Assembly: GCF_023634845.1 (NCBI RefSeq)
Contig: NZ_JAMLJL010000001.1
Coordinates: 1-64,000 of the forward strand
DNA: 64,000 nucleotides
Origin: Flavobacterium amniphilum
GTDB taxonomy: Bacteria > Bacteroidota > Bacteroidia > Flavobacteriales > Flavobacteriaceae
Reading direction: 5' to 3'
In this document: positions 16,121 through 23,408 of the stretch, piece by piece
Position numbering within the stretch: position 1 is the stretch's first letter
Layout: the number at the start of each line of letters is the position of its first letter
Program-made: the position numbers and the translations under genes
Notes under the pieces: model-generated
What the model was told of the DNA's origin: nothing
Seen by the model: only the letters and a program-made list of their open reading frames with translations
Databases searched by the model: none

Positions 16121-17521
16121 ATGCAAATTCGAAATTTATCTGAGAGAATTGAAAATCATGAATACAGTTTCAAAAATGCAGATATCTACCTAAAAGAATA
16201 CGAATTCAATCTCGTATCTTTCAACAATTTAGATAATTTAAGGTTTGAAAATTGTACATTTCATGGAGATTTAATTATTAGCCATAAAACAAATAGCTCG
16301 CTTGATATAATATTCAAACATTGCTCTTTTTCCGGTGAAATACAAATTTTCAAGTGTGAATTCAGAATGCTAAATTTCATTCAAATCATTGAAGCTGGAG
16401 AAGTTTTAATAATTGAAAACTCTTTGCAAATAATCCATTTTACTTCTGAACAAAACATTAAAGTCAACATACCGAAAATAAGTATATCAGCAAAAATTAT
16501 TCATTCACTCGATTTTGCAGATTTTAAATCAAATGGTGAGTTATATTTGAATCATATGTCAAACAATGATGTCTTTAACTTTTTTTCATTTCGCAATAGC
16601 GAATTTAATTCCTTTAGTTCAAATTCTGTATATTTCGGAACAGCATCAAATTTTGAAAATCTTGTAATTAATAAAAATTTAAATTTTTACAATTGCATTT
16701 TGAATGAAACAAATTTTTCGAAATTTAAATTTGTTGAAAAAGTAAATTTTGAAAAAACTTTATTCAATAATTCCACTAGTTTTAAAGAATGCATAAGCTT
16801 ATCGAAACAAGCTCATTTAAATTTTAAAAATTGTACTTTTAAAGAACTTGCTGAGTTTGATTCATCTAATATATCTATATTCAATATTGAAAATACTGTA
16901 TTCGAACAAAACTCTTCCTTTCAAGATTTAGAAGTAGATTCTATAAGAATATCAAAATCTACTTTTACTAAACCAGCATTTTTCGACAACATAAAAATCA
17001 ACAGCATTATCAATGTAAAGCCCAAAGAAATTGTTTTTAAACAATCAGACTGGACAAGAACCTTAAGAATCATAAAACAAGAACTCCAAAAAACTGAAAA
17101 CAAAATAGATTTCAATAAATTTAGAGCCTATGAATTGGCAGCTCATTACAAAGAATTAAATTGGAAAGATCATTTCACTGATAAATCAATTCTATGGGCA
17201 ACAAAATGGTCAACTGATTTTGGAAACGATTGGAGAAGAGCATTTATATTCACCATCGGAGGCGGTCTTGCTATTTATACAATCTTCTATGCTTCCGAAA
17301 TTTTTCTTTCAGGAGATTACAAATATTATTTAGCTAATTATCCTAGTTTTTGTAATGGCCTTTTTCGATTTTTCCTAGTAACTGACTTTTATAATCCTTT
17401 GATTGAGGACAGGACATATCTCCAAAATTCATGGAGTTGGTTTATATTTATCATTGGCAAAATATTTATAGCTTTCGGGATTTACGAGATGATACAGGCT
17501 TTCAGGAAATTCAAACCATAA
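16121..17521 (+). CDS. Pentapeptide-like repeat protein with two C-terminal membrane spans
   Basis: A 466-residue protein of unknown role. Residues from about 20 to 300 consist of irregular repeats with an aromatic or hydrophobic residue every five positions (for example FKFVEKVNFEKTLFNNSTSF and LNFKNCTFKELAEF), the mark of a right-handed beta-helix of the pentapeptide type, though degenerate. After a charged linker (about 305-360) come two membrane spans, near 373-390 and 443-460. No signal peptide is seen, so the helix is probably cytoplasmic. The coding DNA is far more AT-rich than lepA and the following regulator, and four 14-base direct repeats overlap its stop codon, both signs of separate acquisition. 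It may be a membrane-tethered accessory protein; the family could not be named with confidence. Confidence 0.6.
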   Translation: MQIRNLSERIENHEYSFKNADIYLKEYEFNLVSFNNLDNLRFENCTFHGDLIISHKTNSSLDIIFKHCSFSGEIQIFKCEFRMLNFIQIIEAGEVLIIENSLQIIHFTSEQNIKVNIPKISISAKIIHSLDFADFKSNGELYLNHMSNNDVFNFFSFRNSEFNSFSSNSVYFGTASNFENLVINKNLNFYNCILNETNFSKFKFVEKVNFEKTLFNNSTSFKECISLSKQAHLNFKNCTFKELAEFDSSNISIFNIENTVFEQNSSFQDLEVDSIRISKSTFTKPAFFDNIKINSIINVKPKEIVFKQSDWTRTLRIIKQELQKTENKIDFNKFRAYELAAHYKELNWKDHFTDKSILWATKWSTDFGNDWRRAFIFTIGGGLAIYTIFYASEIFLSGDYKYYLANYPSFCNGLFRFFLVTDFYNPLIEDRTYLQNSWSWFIFIIGKIFIAFGIYEMIQAFRKFKP

Positions 17522-17567
17522 ACAACAAACCATAAACAACAAACTAAAAACAACAAACCAAAAACCG
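17513..17567 (+). repeat. 14-base tandem repeat at the 3' end of the pentapeptide-like gene
   Basis: Units at 17513-17526 and 17527-17540 are identical (AAACCATAAACAAC), the third at 17541-17554 differs at two to three positions, and a partial fourth follows to 17567. The stop codon at 17519-17521 lies inside the first unit, and the -7 box of the next gene starts directly after the last. Confidence 0.85.
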
Positions 17568-17575
17568 TATCTTTG
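17568..17575 (+). promoter_or_regulatory. TAnnTTTG -7 box for the WYL regulator
   Basis: TATCTTTG, 22 bases before the ATG at 17598, abutting the tandem repeat. Confidence 0.6.
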
Positions 17576-17597
17576 AAGGAAAAGTTGTACGCCGTTT

Positions 17598-18566
17598 ATG
17601 GACGAATCCCTCAATAAATTTGACCGAATTATCGCTATACTGATCCAATTGCAATCCAAGAAGATTGTAAGGGCACAGGATTTAGCCGACCGTTTCAATG
17701 TGAGCCTCAGAACCATTTACAGAGACGTACGTACGCTTGAAGCTTCCGGCGTGCCCATTTACAGCGAGGCAGGGATTGGTTACTCGTTAATGGACGGCTA
17801 CCGCCTTCCGCCTATTATGTTTACCAGAGAGGAAGCCGGCAGTTTTATTGCTGCAGAAAAACTGATGCAGAAATTTACCGATGCTGCTTTGGACAAACAT
17901 TACAAATCGGCGATGTTCAAACTCAAAGCGGTATTAAAAAACAGCGATAAAGACTGGCTGGATGCAATTGAATCGAAAGTCATCATGCAATCCAACCAAA
18001 AACTGTTCAATGAAAATGCCCCAAATGCACTGACATTATTTTTTGAAGGCATAGCCGAAAAGAAACAGATTTTACTTTTGTACCAAACCTTTGATACCGA
18101 AGAAATCAACGAAAGAAGAATAGAACCGGTAGGCATCTTCCATGAAAACAATTTCTGGTATGTATTGGGCTATTGCCATTTGCGGAAGGATTACCGTCAA
18201 TTCCGAACCGACCGTATCCAGCAAATCCGGAAAACCGAATTGGATTTCACATTGGAACACAAAACACTGGAAGAATTACTCTGTAAAGAAAACAATGTTC
18301 ATACTTTAATCAAAGTCCGTATTCTGGTATCCAAAAAAATAGCCCGTTACCTCAGCTGGGAACGTAAACAATACGGATTTGTTTCGGAGAAGAATATAGG
18401 CAGTCAAGTCGAGATGACCTTCATGTGTTTTGACATCCGGGAAAGTTTTCCGAGATGGTTTTTGATGTTTGCCGATCAGTCGGAAATAATAGAACCCGAA
18501 GAGCTGAAAGACCGCGTTTTGGAATTACTCGAACTGAACCTAAACAAACTGCTTCAAAAAAAATAA
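17598..18566 (+). CDS. WYL-domain transcriptional regulator (YafY type)
   Basis: DNA-binding regulator of 322 residues. The N-terminal winged helix is seen in FDRIIAILIQLQSKKIVRAQDLADRF and VSLRTIYRDVRTLEASGVP (short forms LADRFNVSLRTIYRDVRTLE). The WYL domain lies at about 140-230, with RRIEPVGIFHENNFWYVLGYCHLRKDYRQFRTDRI, key residues FWYVLGYC and FRTDRI, followed by a C-terminal extension. Proteins of this type often sense nucleic acids or small ligands and control damage or stress genes. It has its own promoter box, and converges on two DinB-fold genes from which it is separated by a bidirectional terminator. Its targets are unknown. Confidence 0.88.
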   Translation: MDESLNKFDRIIAILIQLQSKKIVRAQDLADRFNVSLRTIYRDVRTLEASGVPIYSEAGIGYSLMDGYRLPPIMFTREEAGSFIAAEKLMQKFTDAALDKHYKSAMFKLKAVLKNSDKDWLDAIESKVIMQSNQKLFNENAPNALTLFFEGIAEKKQILLLYQTFDTEEINERRIEPVGIFHENNFWYVLGYCHLRKDYRQFRTDRIQQIRKTELDFTLEHKTLEELLCKENNVHTLIKVRILVSKKIARYLSWERKQYGFVSEKNIGSQVEMTFMCFDIRESFPRWFLMFADQSEIIEPEELKDRVLELLELNLNKLLQKK

Positions 18567-18591
18567 TCCCGGAGACCTAAGCCTCCGGGAT
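18566..18591. terminator. Bidirectional terminator between the WYL regulator and DinB gene
   Basis: ATCCCGGAG (18566-18574) and CTCCGGGAT (18583-18591) form a 9-bp GC-rich stem, with an A run on the left that becomes a U run for the minus-strand gene. It begins at the last base of the regulator stop codon. Confidence 0.85.
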
Positions 18592-18601
18592 AAAACACAA
18601 T

Positions 18602-19105
18602 TTAATTAACTACCTGCTTCGTCACGTTATAAAAATTATAATCGGTATTGGAAGCATCGGTAATGCCGATATTTCTCCCCATCGTCACTATTTGTCCGCG
18701 GTGGTAGGTTCCGTGATTCACTACCTGCAGTAAATATTCATAACGTGGCAGTTCACACTGAAACCATGGATTGTCTATTTTGATTGTTTTAGCCAGTTCT
18801 TCTTCCGATAATGATGCTATAAATTGGGCTAAACATTTTGACCGGTTCACCAAACCTTCCAATACTTCCGAAGTAACCAGTTCGCCAGCTTCCCTTTTAT
18901 CGAATTCAGGAGTTTCAGCAATCACCGAATACCAATATTCTTCGGTTGCCCAAATATGATTCAGCGTTTTGATTATACTGGAGAAACTGGAAACCACATC
19001 CTGATGCAATAATGCATCCGGTTTCGTTGAAAGCCAATTCGAGAACTGTTGGTTTACCCACAAATTATATTCTGCATAATTTGTTATCATTTGTTTTAAG
19101 CCCAT
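18602..19105 (-). CDS. DinB-like four-helix metal-binding protein
   Basis: A 167-residue member of the DinB/YfiT four-helix superfamily, cytoplasmic. The expected histidine triad is present: LNHIWATE with His50 and NHGTYHRGQI with His131 and His135. Members range from damage-inducible proteins to thiol-dependent transferases, so the reaction is not predictable. The same strand carries a second, diverged DinB-fold gene 54 bases upstream, so the two may be co-transcribed. Confidence 0.85.
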   Translation of the reverse strand: MGLKQMITNYAEYNLWVNQQFSNWLSTKPDALLHQDVVSSFSSIIKTLNHIWATEEYWYSVIAETPEFDKREAGELVTSEVLEGLVNRSKCLAQFIASLSEEELAKTIKIDNPWFQCELPRYEYLLQVVNHGTYHRGQIVTMGRNIGITDASNTDYNFYNVTKQVVN

Positions 19106-19159
19106 AATTAGTTGTTTTTTAGTTTATTGAATGTATTAACGCATCATTAAAGAAAAAAA

Positions 19160-19645
19160 TTATCTTTCCCAGAAAAATGGCGGCTCGATATTTAACGCTC
19201 TAAGGTATACATATCCTTGTCCGCGGTGGTGTACTTCGTTGTCAATAAAATAAAGAATGTTTTGGATGATTGGGAATTCATACTGACCGAATAAATTGAA
19301 CGATTCACTGAAATCCTCAACCGTTAATTGTTGCCATAACGCATCAATCTCCTTAGTGTCTTTGTCCCATTGCTCCAAATACTGTGCTTTAGTTGTAAAA
19401 CCCTGTGTTGAACCTTCCGTAAAAGGCTGTACATCTCTGTTTACAATTCCTCTTAACGCCGGAGCAGCAATCGCCAAAAGTTCATCGGTTAATTTTGCAA
19501 ACGAACGCATTCCGGCAACCGAGAATTCGAAGAAATCCTTTTCCGGAAACTTTTCGATTACACGTCTTGTCAATGCTCTGTGCCCTTGCCAGTGTTTTAA
19601 TAAATCTTCCTGCGTGATTACCTGTGCAACTGTTTCTGTGTTCAT
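19160..19645 (-). CDS. DinB-superfamily protein
   Basis: A 161-residue protein of the same fold as its neighbour but with little overall identity. The C-terminal block NEVHHRGQGYVYLRALNI gives the DinB-type HHRGQ signature, and HWQGHRALTRRVI supplies a first histidine near the N-terminus. No membrane segment. A TAATTTTG box lies 28 bases before the ATG and could drive both DinB genes. Function is unknown beyond probable metal binding. Confidence 0.82.
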   Translation of the reverse strand: MNTETVAQVITQEDLLKHWQGHRALTRRVIEKFPEKDFFEFSVAGMRSFAKLTDELLAIAAPALRGIVNRDVQPFTEGSTQGFTTKAQYLEQWDKDTKEIDALWQQLTVEDFSESFNLFGQYEFPIIQNILYFIDNEVHHRGQGYVYLRALNIEPPFFWER

Positions 19646-19673
19646 GATATAAGTGTTTTAATGATTACTGAAA

Positions 19674-19681
19674 CAAAATTA
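19674..19681 (-). promoter_or_regulatory. TAnnTTTG -7 box for the DinB pair
   Basis: TAATTTTG on the minus strand, 28 bases upstream of the start at 19645. Confidence 0.5.
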
Positions 19682-19755
19682 AAACGGGCAAGTGACAACA
19701 GTCTGTCAGCAGGAATTTAGAATTTTAAAAAAATTTTACGCCCGAAAAAACTTTG

Positions 19756-19763
19756 TACCTTTG
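19756..19763 (+). promoter_or_regulatory. TAnnTTTG -7 box for the DUF6624 lipoprotein gene
   Basis: TACCTTTG, 33 bases before the chosen ATG at 19797. It lies inside the longer open frame and so argues for the inner start. Confidence 0.55.
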
Positions 19764-19796
19764 TCGTTCAGAAATTTGATGAACCATAGAAGCGAT

Positions 19797-20396
19797 ATGC
19801 CACCAAAAATTATACTTTTCAAGTATGTCATATTAGTCAGCTTAACAACATTTAATCTGTCTTGTACAACTTCCAAAACATATACGGAGAGCATGAAAGC
19901 GAGAATCGCTTCCATGTATGAAGAAGATCAAAGATGCCAGAGATTTGACACCGACAGAATTATAAAAGAAGGCAAAAAATACACCGACTCCATGAACAAT
20001 GAAAAAAACAGAATCATGGAAGAAAACACTCTGATTGCCAAACAATATTTCACAGAAAAAGGATATCCTGGTATAAAAGAAAATGGAGAATCCATAAGCA
20101 TGAAATTTTGGGCTTTGGTTCAACATTCTGATCATGATGTTGATTTTCAAAAAAAAGCTCTGAAGAGTATGAAGAAGGAATTAAGAAACAAAAATGTTTC
20201 CATACGTAATTATGCATATCTACATGACCGGGTTCACAAAAATAAAGGAAAGAAACAATTATATGGAACCCAAGTCGAATGGAGCACAGGACGACCGTTA
20301 CCATATGATTTAAAATATCCTGAAAAAGTTGATACACTGAGAAAAGAAGTTGGTCTGGAACCTTTAAAAGAATATCTGGACAGTTTTATGAATTAA
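19797..20396 (+). CDS. DUF6624-family lipoprotein
   Basis: A 199-residue protein with a signal peptide and a cysteine in FNLSCTT at about residue 23 that may be lipidated. The C-terminal half matches the DUF6624 pattern: LVQHSDHDVDFQKKAL, then NYAYLHDRVHKNKGKKQLYGTQ, then YPEKVDTLRKEVGLEPLKEYL (key words QHSDHD, YLHDRV, YGTQ, RKEVGLEPL). The biochemical role of this domain is not known. The start at 19797 was chosen for the signal peptide and because a promoter box lies upstream of it; 19779 is also possible. The stop is 10 bases from thiL, so the two may be co-transcribed. Confidence 0.75.
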   Translation: MPPKIILFKYVILVSLTTFNLSCTTSKTYTESMKARIASMYEEDQRCQRFDTDRIIKEGKKYTDSMNNEKNRIMEENTLIAKQYFTEKGYPGIKENGESISMKFWALVQHSDHDVDFQKKALKSMKKELRNKNVSIRNYAYLHDRVHKNKGKKQLYGTQVEWSTGRPLPYDLKYPEKVDTLRKEVGLEPLKEYLDSFMN

Positions 20397-20406
20397 AGTT
20401 GAAAAT

Positions 20407-21456
20407 ATGATAGAAGATAAAACCCCACAAAGAACCAGTATTGCACAATTAGGCGAATTCGGCCTGATTGACCATTTAACAAAGCATTTCGAAATAAAAA
20501 ACCCATCTACATTAAAGGGAATTGGCGACGATGGAGCCGTATTGGATTTCCACAATAAAAAGACAGTCGTTTCCACTGATTTGCTGATTGAAGGCGTTCA
20601 TTTTGACTTAGCTTATATGCCGTTGAAGCATTTGGGTTATAAAGCCGTGGTCGTTAATGTGTCGGATATTTATGCCATGAATGCCAAAGCGACCCAAATT
20701 ACGGTTTCGGTGGCGGTTTCCAACCGTTTCCCCTTGGAAGCATTGGAAGAATTATACGAAGGAATCACTTTGGCAGCCAAGCATTATGAAGTAGATGTGA
20801 TTGGCGGAGATACGACCTCATCACAAAAAGGACTGATTCTTTCGATTACTGCTTTGGGCGAAGCTGATGAAGAAAATATTGCTTACCGAAACGGAGCACA
20901 GCAAGGCGACTTATTAGTTGTTTCTGGAGATTTAGGAGCAGCCTATATGGGATTACAGGTTTTGGAAAGAGAGAAACAGGTATTCGAAGTAAATCCTAAC
21001 AACCAACCTGATTTAGATGATTATACCTATTTGATCGAGCGTCAGTTGAAACCTGAAGCCCGAAAAGACGTGGCTGAAATCCTGAAAGCATTGGATGTAA
21101 AACCAACATCCATGATTGACATTTCCGACGGACTGTCTTCGGAAGTAATGCATTTATGCAAGCAATCGAATGTGGGCTGTAATGTATATGAAGAAAAATT
21201 GCCTTTGGATCCGCAATTCATCAATGTATGTGAGGAATTCAATATTGACTCGACTACCATTGCTTTAAACGGAGGTGAAGATTATGAATTATTGTTCACC
21301 ATCAAAATGGACGATTTTGACAAGATAAAAGGCAACCCGAATTTCTCGGTTATTGGTCACATGACACAAGAAAGTGAAGGCATTCACTTAGTTACCCGTG
21401 CCAATACCAGAATTGAGCTGAAAGCCAGAGGCTGGAACGCTTTACAGGAAGAATAG
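20407..21456 (+). CDS. thiL: Thiamine-monophosphate kinase
   Basis: Phosphorylates thiamine monophosphate to the active cofactor thiamine diphosphate, the last step of the pathway. The 349-residue protein carries the family motifs LGEFGLIDHL, GIGDDGAVL, STDLLIEGVHFDL, LGYKAVVVNVSDIYAM (a Mg-ATP loop) and VIGGDTTSS, then DISDGLSSEVMHLC and LNGGEDYELLFT. Length is normal. It follows the DUF6624 lipoprotein by 10 bases and ends at a strong hairpin facing trpS. No other thi gene is nearby. Confidence 0.95.
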   Translation: MIEDKTPQRTSIAQLGEFGLIDHLTKHFEIKNPSTLKGIGDDGAVLDFHNKKTVVSTDLLIEGVHFDLAYMPLKHLGYKAVVVNVSDIYAMNAKATQITVSVAVSNRFPLEALEELYEGITLAAKHYEVDVIGGDTTSSQKGLILSITALGEADEENIAYRNGAQQGDLLVVSGDLGAAYMGLQVLEREKQVFEVNPNNQPDLDDYTYLIERQLKPEARKDVAEILKALDVKPTSMIDISDGLSSEVMHLCKQSNVGCNVYEEKLPLDPQFINVCEEFNIDSTTIALNGGEDYELLFTIKMDDFDKIKGNPNFSVIGHMTQESEGIHLVTRANTRIELKARGWNALQEE

Positions 21457-21476
21457 AACAAGTTTTAGCATAAAAG

Positions 21477-21525
21477 AAATCCCAAACTTTCACTTCGAGA
21501 ACCTCAGTGACCGTTTGGGATTTTT
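21477..21525. terminator. Terminator between thiL and trpS
   Basis: AAATCCCAAAC (21477-21487) pairs with GTTTGGGATTT (21513-21523), an 11-bp stem; inside, TCACT and AGTGA form a second short stem. A T run follows. Confidence 0.82.
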
Positions 21526-21544
21526 ATTTATTGTCATTAGTATA

Positions 21545-22519
21545 TTAGTACCCTAATTTCGTTCGGACTCTCTTTAATACACCGTCAGCTATCACAGAAG
21601 CTTTTTTTGCACCTTCCAACAACAATCCTTCCAATTCCTCCAGATTGTTCATGTAGTAGTTATAACGCTCTCTTTCGGCAGCAAACTTTTCAATGATCAA
21701 TTCGAATAAAGCCTGTTTTGCATGACCATAACCAAAATCACGGTTTACGTTTTTATATTTTTCTTTCATATCGGCGATTTGTTCTTCGGTAGCCAATAAT
21801 TTAAAGATGGTAAATATTTTACATGTATCCGGATTTTTCGGGTCTTCCAATGGCGTACTATCGGTCTCAATAGTCATCACCTGTTTACGCAGCGCCTTAT
21901 CATCCAGGAAAATATTGATGATATTATTACGGGATTTACTCATTTTTTCACCATCGGTACCAGGAACAAGCATGGTATCTTCTCCGGTTAAGGCTTCCGG
22001 CAACACAAACGTTTCCCCCATTTGGTAATTGAAACGCGAAGCCACATCACGGGTAATTTCAATATGTTGTAATTGATCTTTCCCAACCGGGACTACTTCT
22101 GCATCATACAATAAGATATCGGCAGCCATCAACATTGGATACGTAAACAAACCGGCATTCACATCTTCCAGTCTATCTGCTTTATCTTTAAATGAATGCG
22201 CAAGTGTTAATCTCTGGAATGGAAAAAAACAACTTAAATACCACGTAAGCTCAGCAGTTTGTGCCACATCACTCTGACGGTAAAAAATAACTTTGGAAGG
22301 ATCAAGACCACAGGCAAGCCATACCGCTGCAGTACTGGTTGTATTGTTTCGCAATGTTTCACCGTTTTTGATTTGCGTGATTGAATGCAAATCTGCGATA
22401 AAAAGAAACGATTCGTTAGCAGGGTTTTTGGCCATTTCAATGGCTGGTAAAATTGCTCCCAATAAATTGCCTAAATGCGGCGTACCTGTACTTTGGATTC
22501 CGGTAAGTATTTTTGCCAT
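21545..22519 (-). CDS. trpS: Tryptophanyl-tRNA synthetase
   Basis: Class I synthetase that charges tRNA-Trp. The 324-residue protein has the HIGH-type signature TGTPHLGNLLG at 11-21 and KMSKS at 192-196, the blocks IADLHSIT and PVGKDQLQHIEITRDVA, and a short C-terminal anticodon-binding region. Length is normal. It is divergent from the acyltransferase gene, with facing promoter boxes about 30 bases apart. Confidence 0.96.
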   Translation of the reverse strand: MAKILTGIQSTGTPHLGNLLGAILPAIEMAKNPANESFLFIADLHSITQIKNGETLRNNTTSTAAVWLACGLDPSKVIFYRQSDVAQTAELTWYLSCFFPFQRLTLAHSFKDKADRLEDVNAGLFTYPMLMAADILLYDAEVVPVGKDQLQHIEITRDVASRFNYQMGETFVLPEALTGEDTMLVPGTDGEKMSKSRNNIINIFLDDKALRKQVMTIETDSTPLEDPKNPDTCKIFTIFKLLATEEQIADMKEKYKNVNRDFGYGHAKQALFELIIEKFAAERERYNYYMNNLEELEGLLLEGAKKASVIADGVLKRVRTKLGY

Positions 22520-22542
22520 GGTAAATTTTAATCTATTTTCAG

Positions 22543-22550
22543 CAAAGTTA
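22543..22550 (-). promoter_or_regulatory. TAnnTTTG -7 box for trpS
   Basis: TAACTTTG on the minus strand, 23 bases before the trpS start. Confidence 0.6.
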
Positions 22551-22581
22551 ATTCTTTTATCAGATTTTTAAAGTGATTCCG

Positions 22582-22589
22582 TATTTTTG
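22582..22589 (+). promoter_or_regulatory. TAnnTTTG -7 box for the acyltransferase, five bases from the ATG
   Basis: TATTTTTG ends five bases before the start codon at 22595, implying a transcript with almost no leader. Confidence 0.6.
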
Positions 22590-22594
22590 ACGTT

Positions 22595-23341
22595 ATGAAA
22601 ATATTTAAAATCCCTCTTTGGATACTTTGGCGTGTTTGGTTCTACATTTTAGTACTCTTGCCAATCATAGTCATGTTCCCGTTTTTGTTTATTTCCTTTC
22701 TGAAAGAAAGTTGGTACCCTCAATTTTTCAAAATGGCCAGAATATGGGCCAAAGTTATTTTATACGGAAGTGGTTTTTATCCTAAAATCCAGGCTGAAGA
22801 AAACATCATCCCGAACAAAAGTTATATGTTCATTGCCAATCACACTTCGATGGTTGACATCATGCTGATGTTGGTTACGGTTAAAAATCCTTTTGTTTTT
22901 GTGGGTAAAAAAGAATTGGTTAAAATTCCTTTATTCGGATTCTTTTATAAAAGAGCTGTTATCATGGTTGACCGTGACAGCGTAAAAAGCCGTCAGCAGG
23001 TTTATGAACGTGCACAAAAGAGAATCAACCAAAAGTTGAGCATTTGTATTTTTCCGGAAGGAAAAGTTCCGGATGACGAAAGTATCCTATTGGACGAATT
23101 CAAAACCGGCGCTTTCAACTTGGCCGTAGATCATCATTTACCGATTGTTCCGATGATTTTCCCGGACAATAAAAAACGCTTCTCTTATACCTTTTTCAGT
23201 GGAAGTCCGGGCAAACTGAGAGTCAAAATACTACGCTTCATGGACACTTCAAACAAAGTACACCATGACCGGAAAAACATTCGTGATGAAGCCAGGGAAA
23301 TTATGTACAAGGAGTTGGTACAATTTGAAACTGAAAAATAA
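22595..23341 (+). CDS. plsC: 1-acyl-sn-glycerol-3-phosphate acyltransferase
   Basis: Membrane enzyme that adds the second acyl chain to lysophosphatidic acid in phospholipid synthesis. The 248-residue protein has one N-terminal membrane segment (about 12-35), the catalytic NHTSMVD motif with His83 and Asp88, and FPEGKVPDD at about 153-161 for binding glycerol phosphate. The HX4D arrangement and length fit PlsC; a related acyltransferase for ornithine or other lipids cannot be excluded. Monocistronic. Confidence 0.85.
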   Translation: MKIFKIPLWILWRVWFYILVLLPIIVMFPFLFISFLKESWYPQFFKMARIWAKVILYGSGFYPKIQAEENIIPNKSYMFIANHTSMVDIMLMLVTVKNPFVFVGKKELVKIPLFGFFYKRAVIMVDRDSVKSRQQVYERAQKRINQKLSICIFPEGKVPDDESILLDEFKTGAFNLAVDHHLPIVPMIFPDNKKRFSYTFFSGSPGKLRVKILRFMDTSNKVHHDRKNIRDEAREIMYKELVQFETEK

Positions 23342-23366
23342 AAAGTGCCCTGGCAAAGGGCACTTT
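23342..23366 (-). terminator. Hairpin between plsC and the anti-sigma/barrel gene
   Basis: AAAGTGCCC (23342-23350) and GGGCACTTT (23358-23366) form a 9-bp stem around TGGCAAA. The better U tail is on the minus strand (TTTTTATTTTT). Confidence 0.75.
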
Positions 23367-23408
23367 CCATCTGTTACCACAAAGAGTAACAGCACACTTA
23401 ACTAAACT

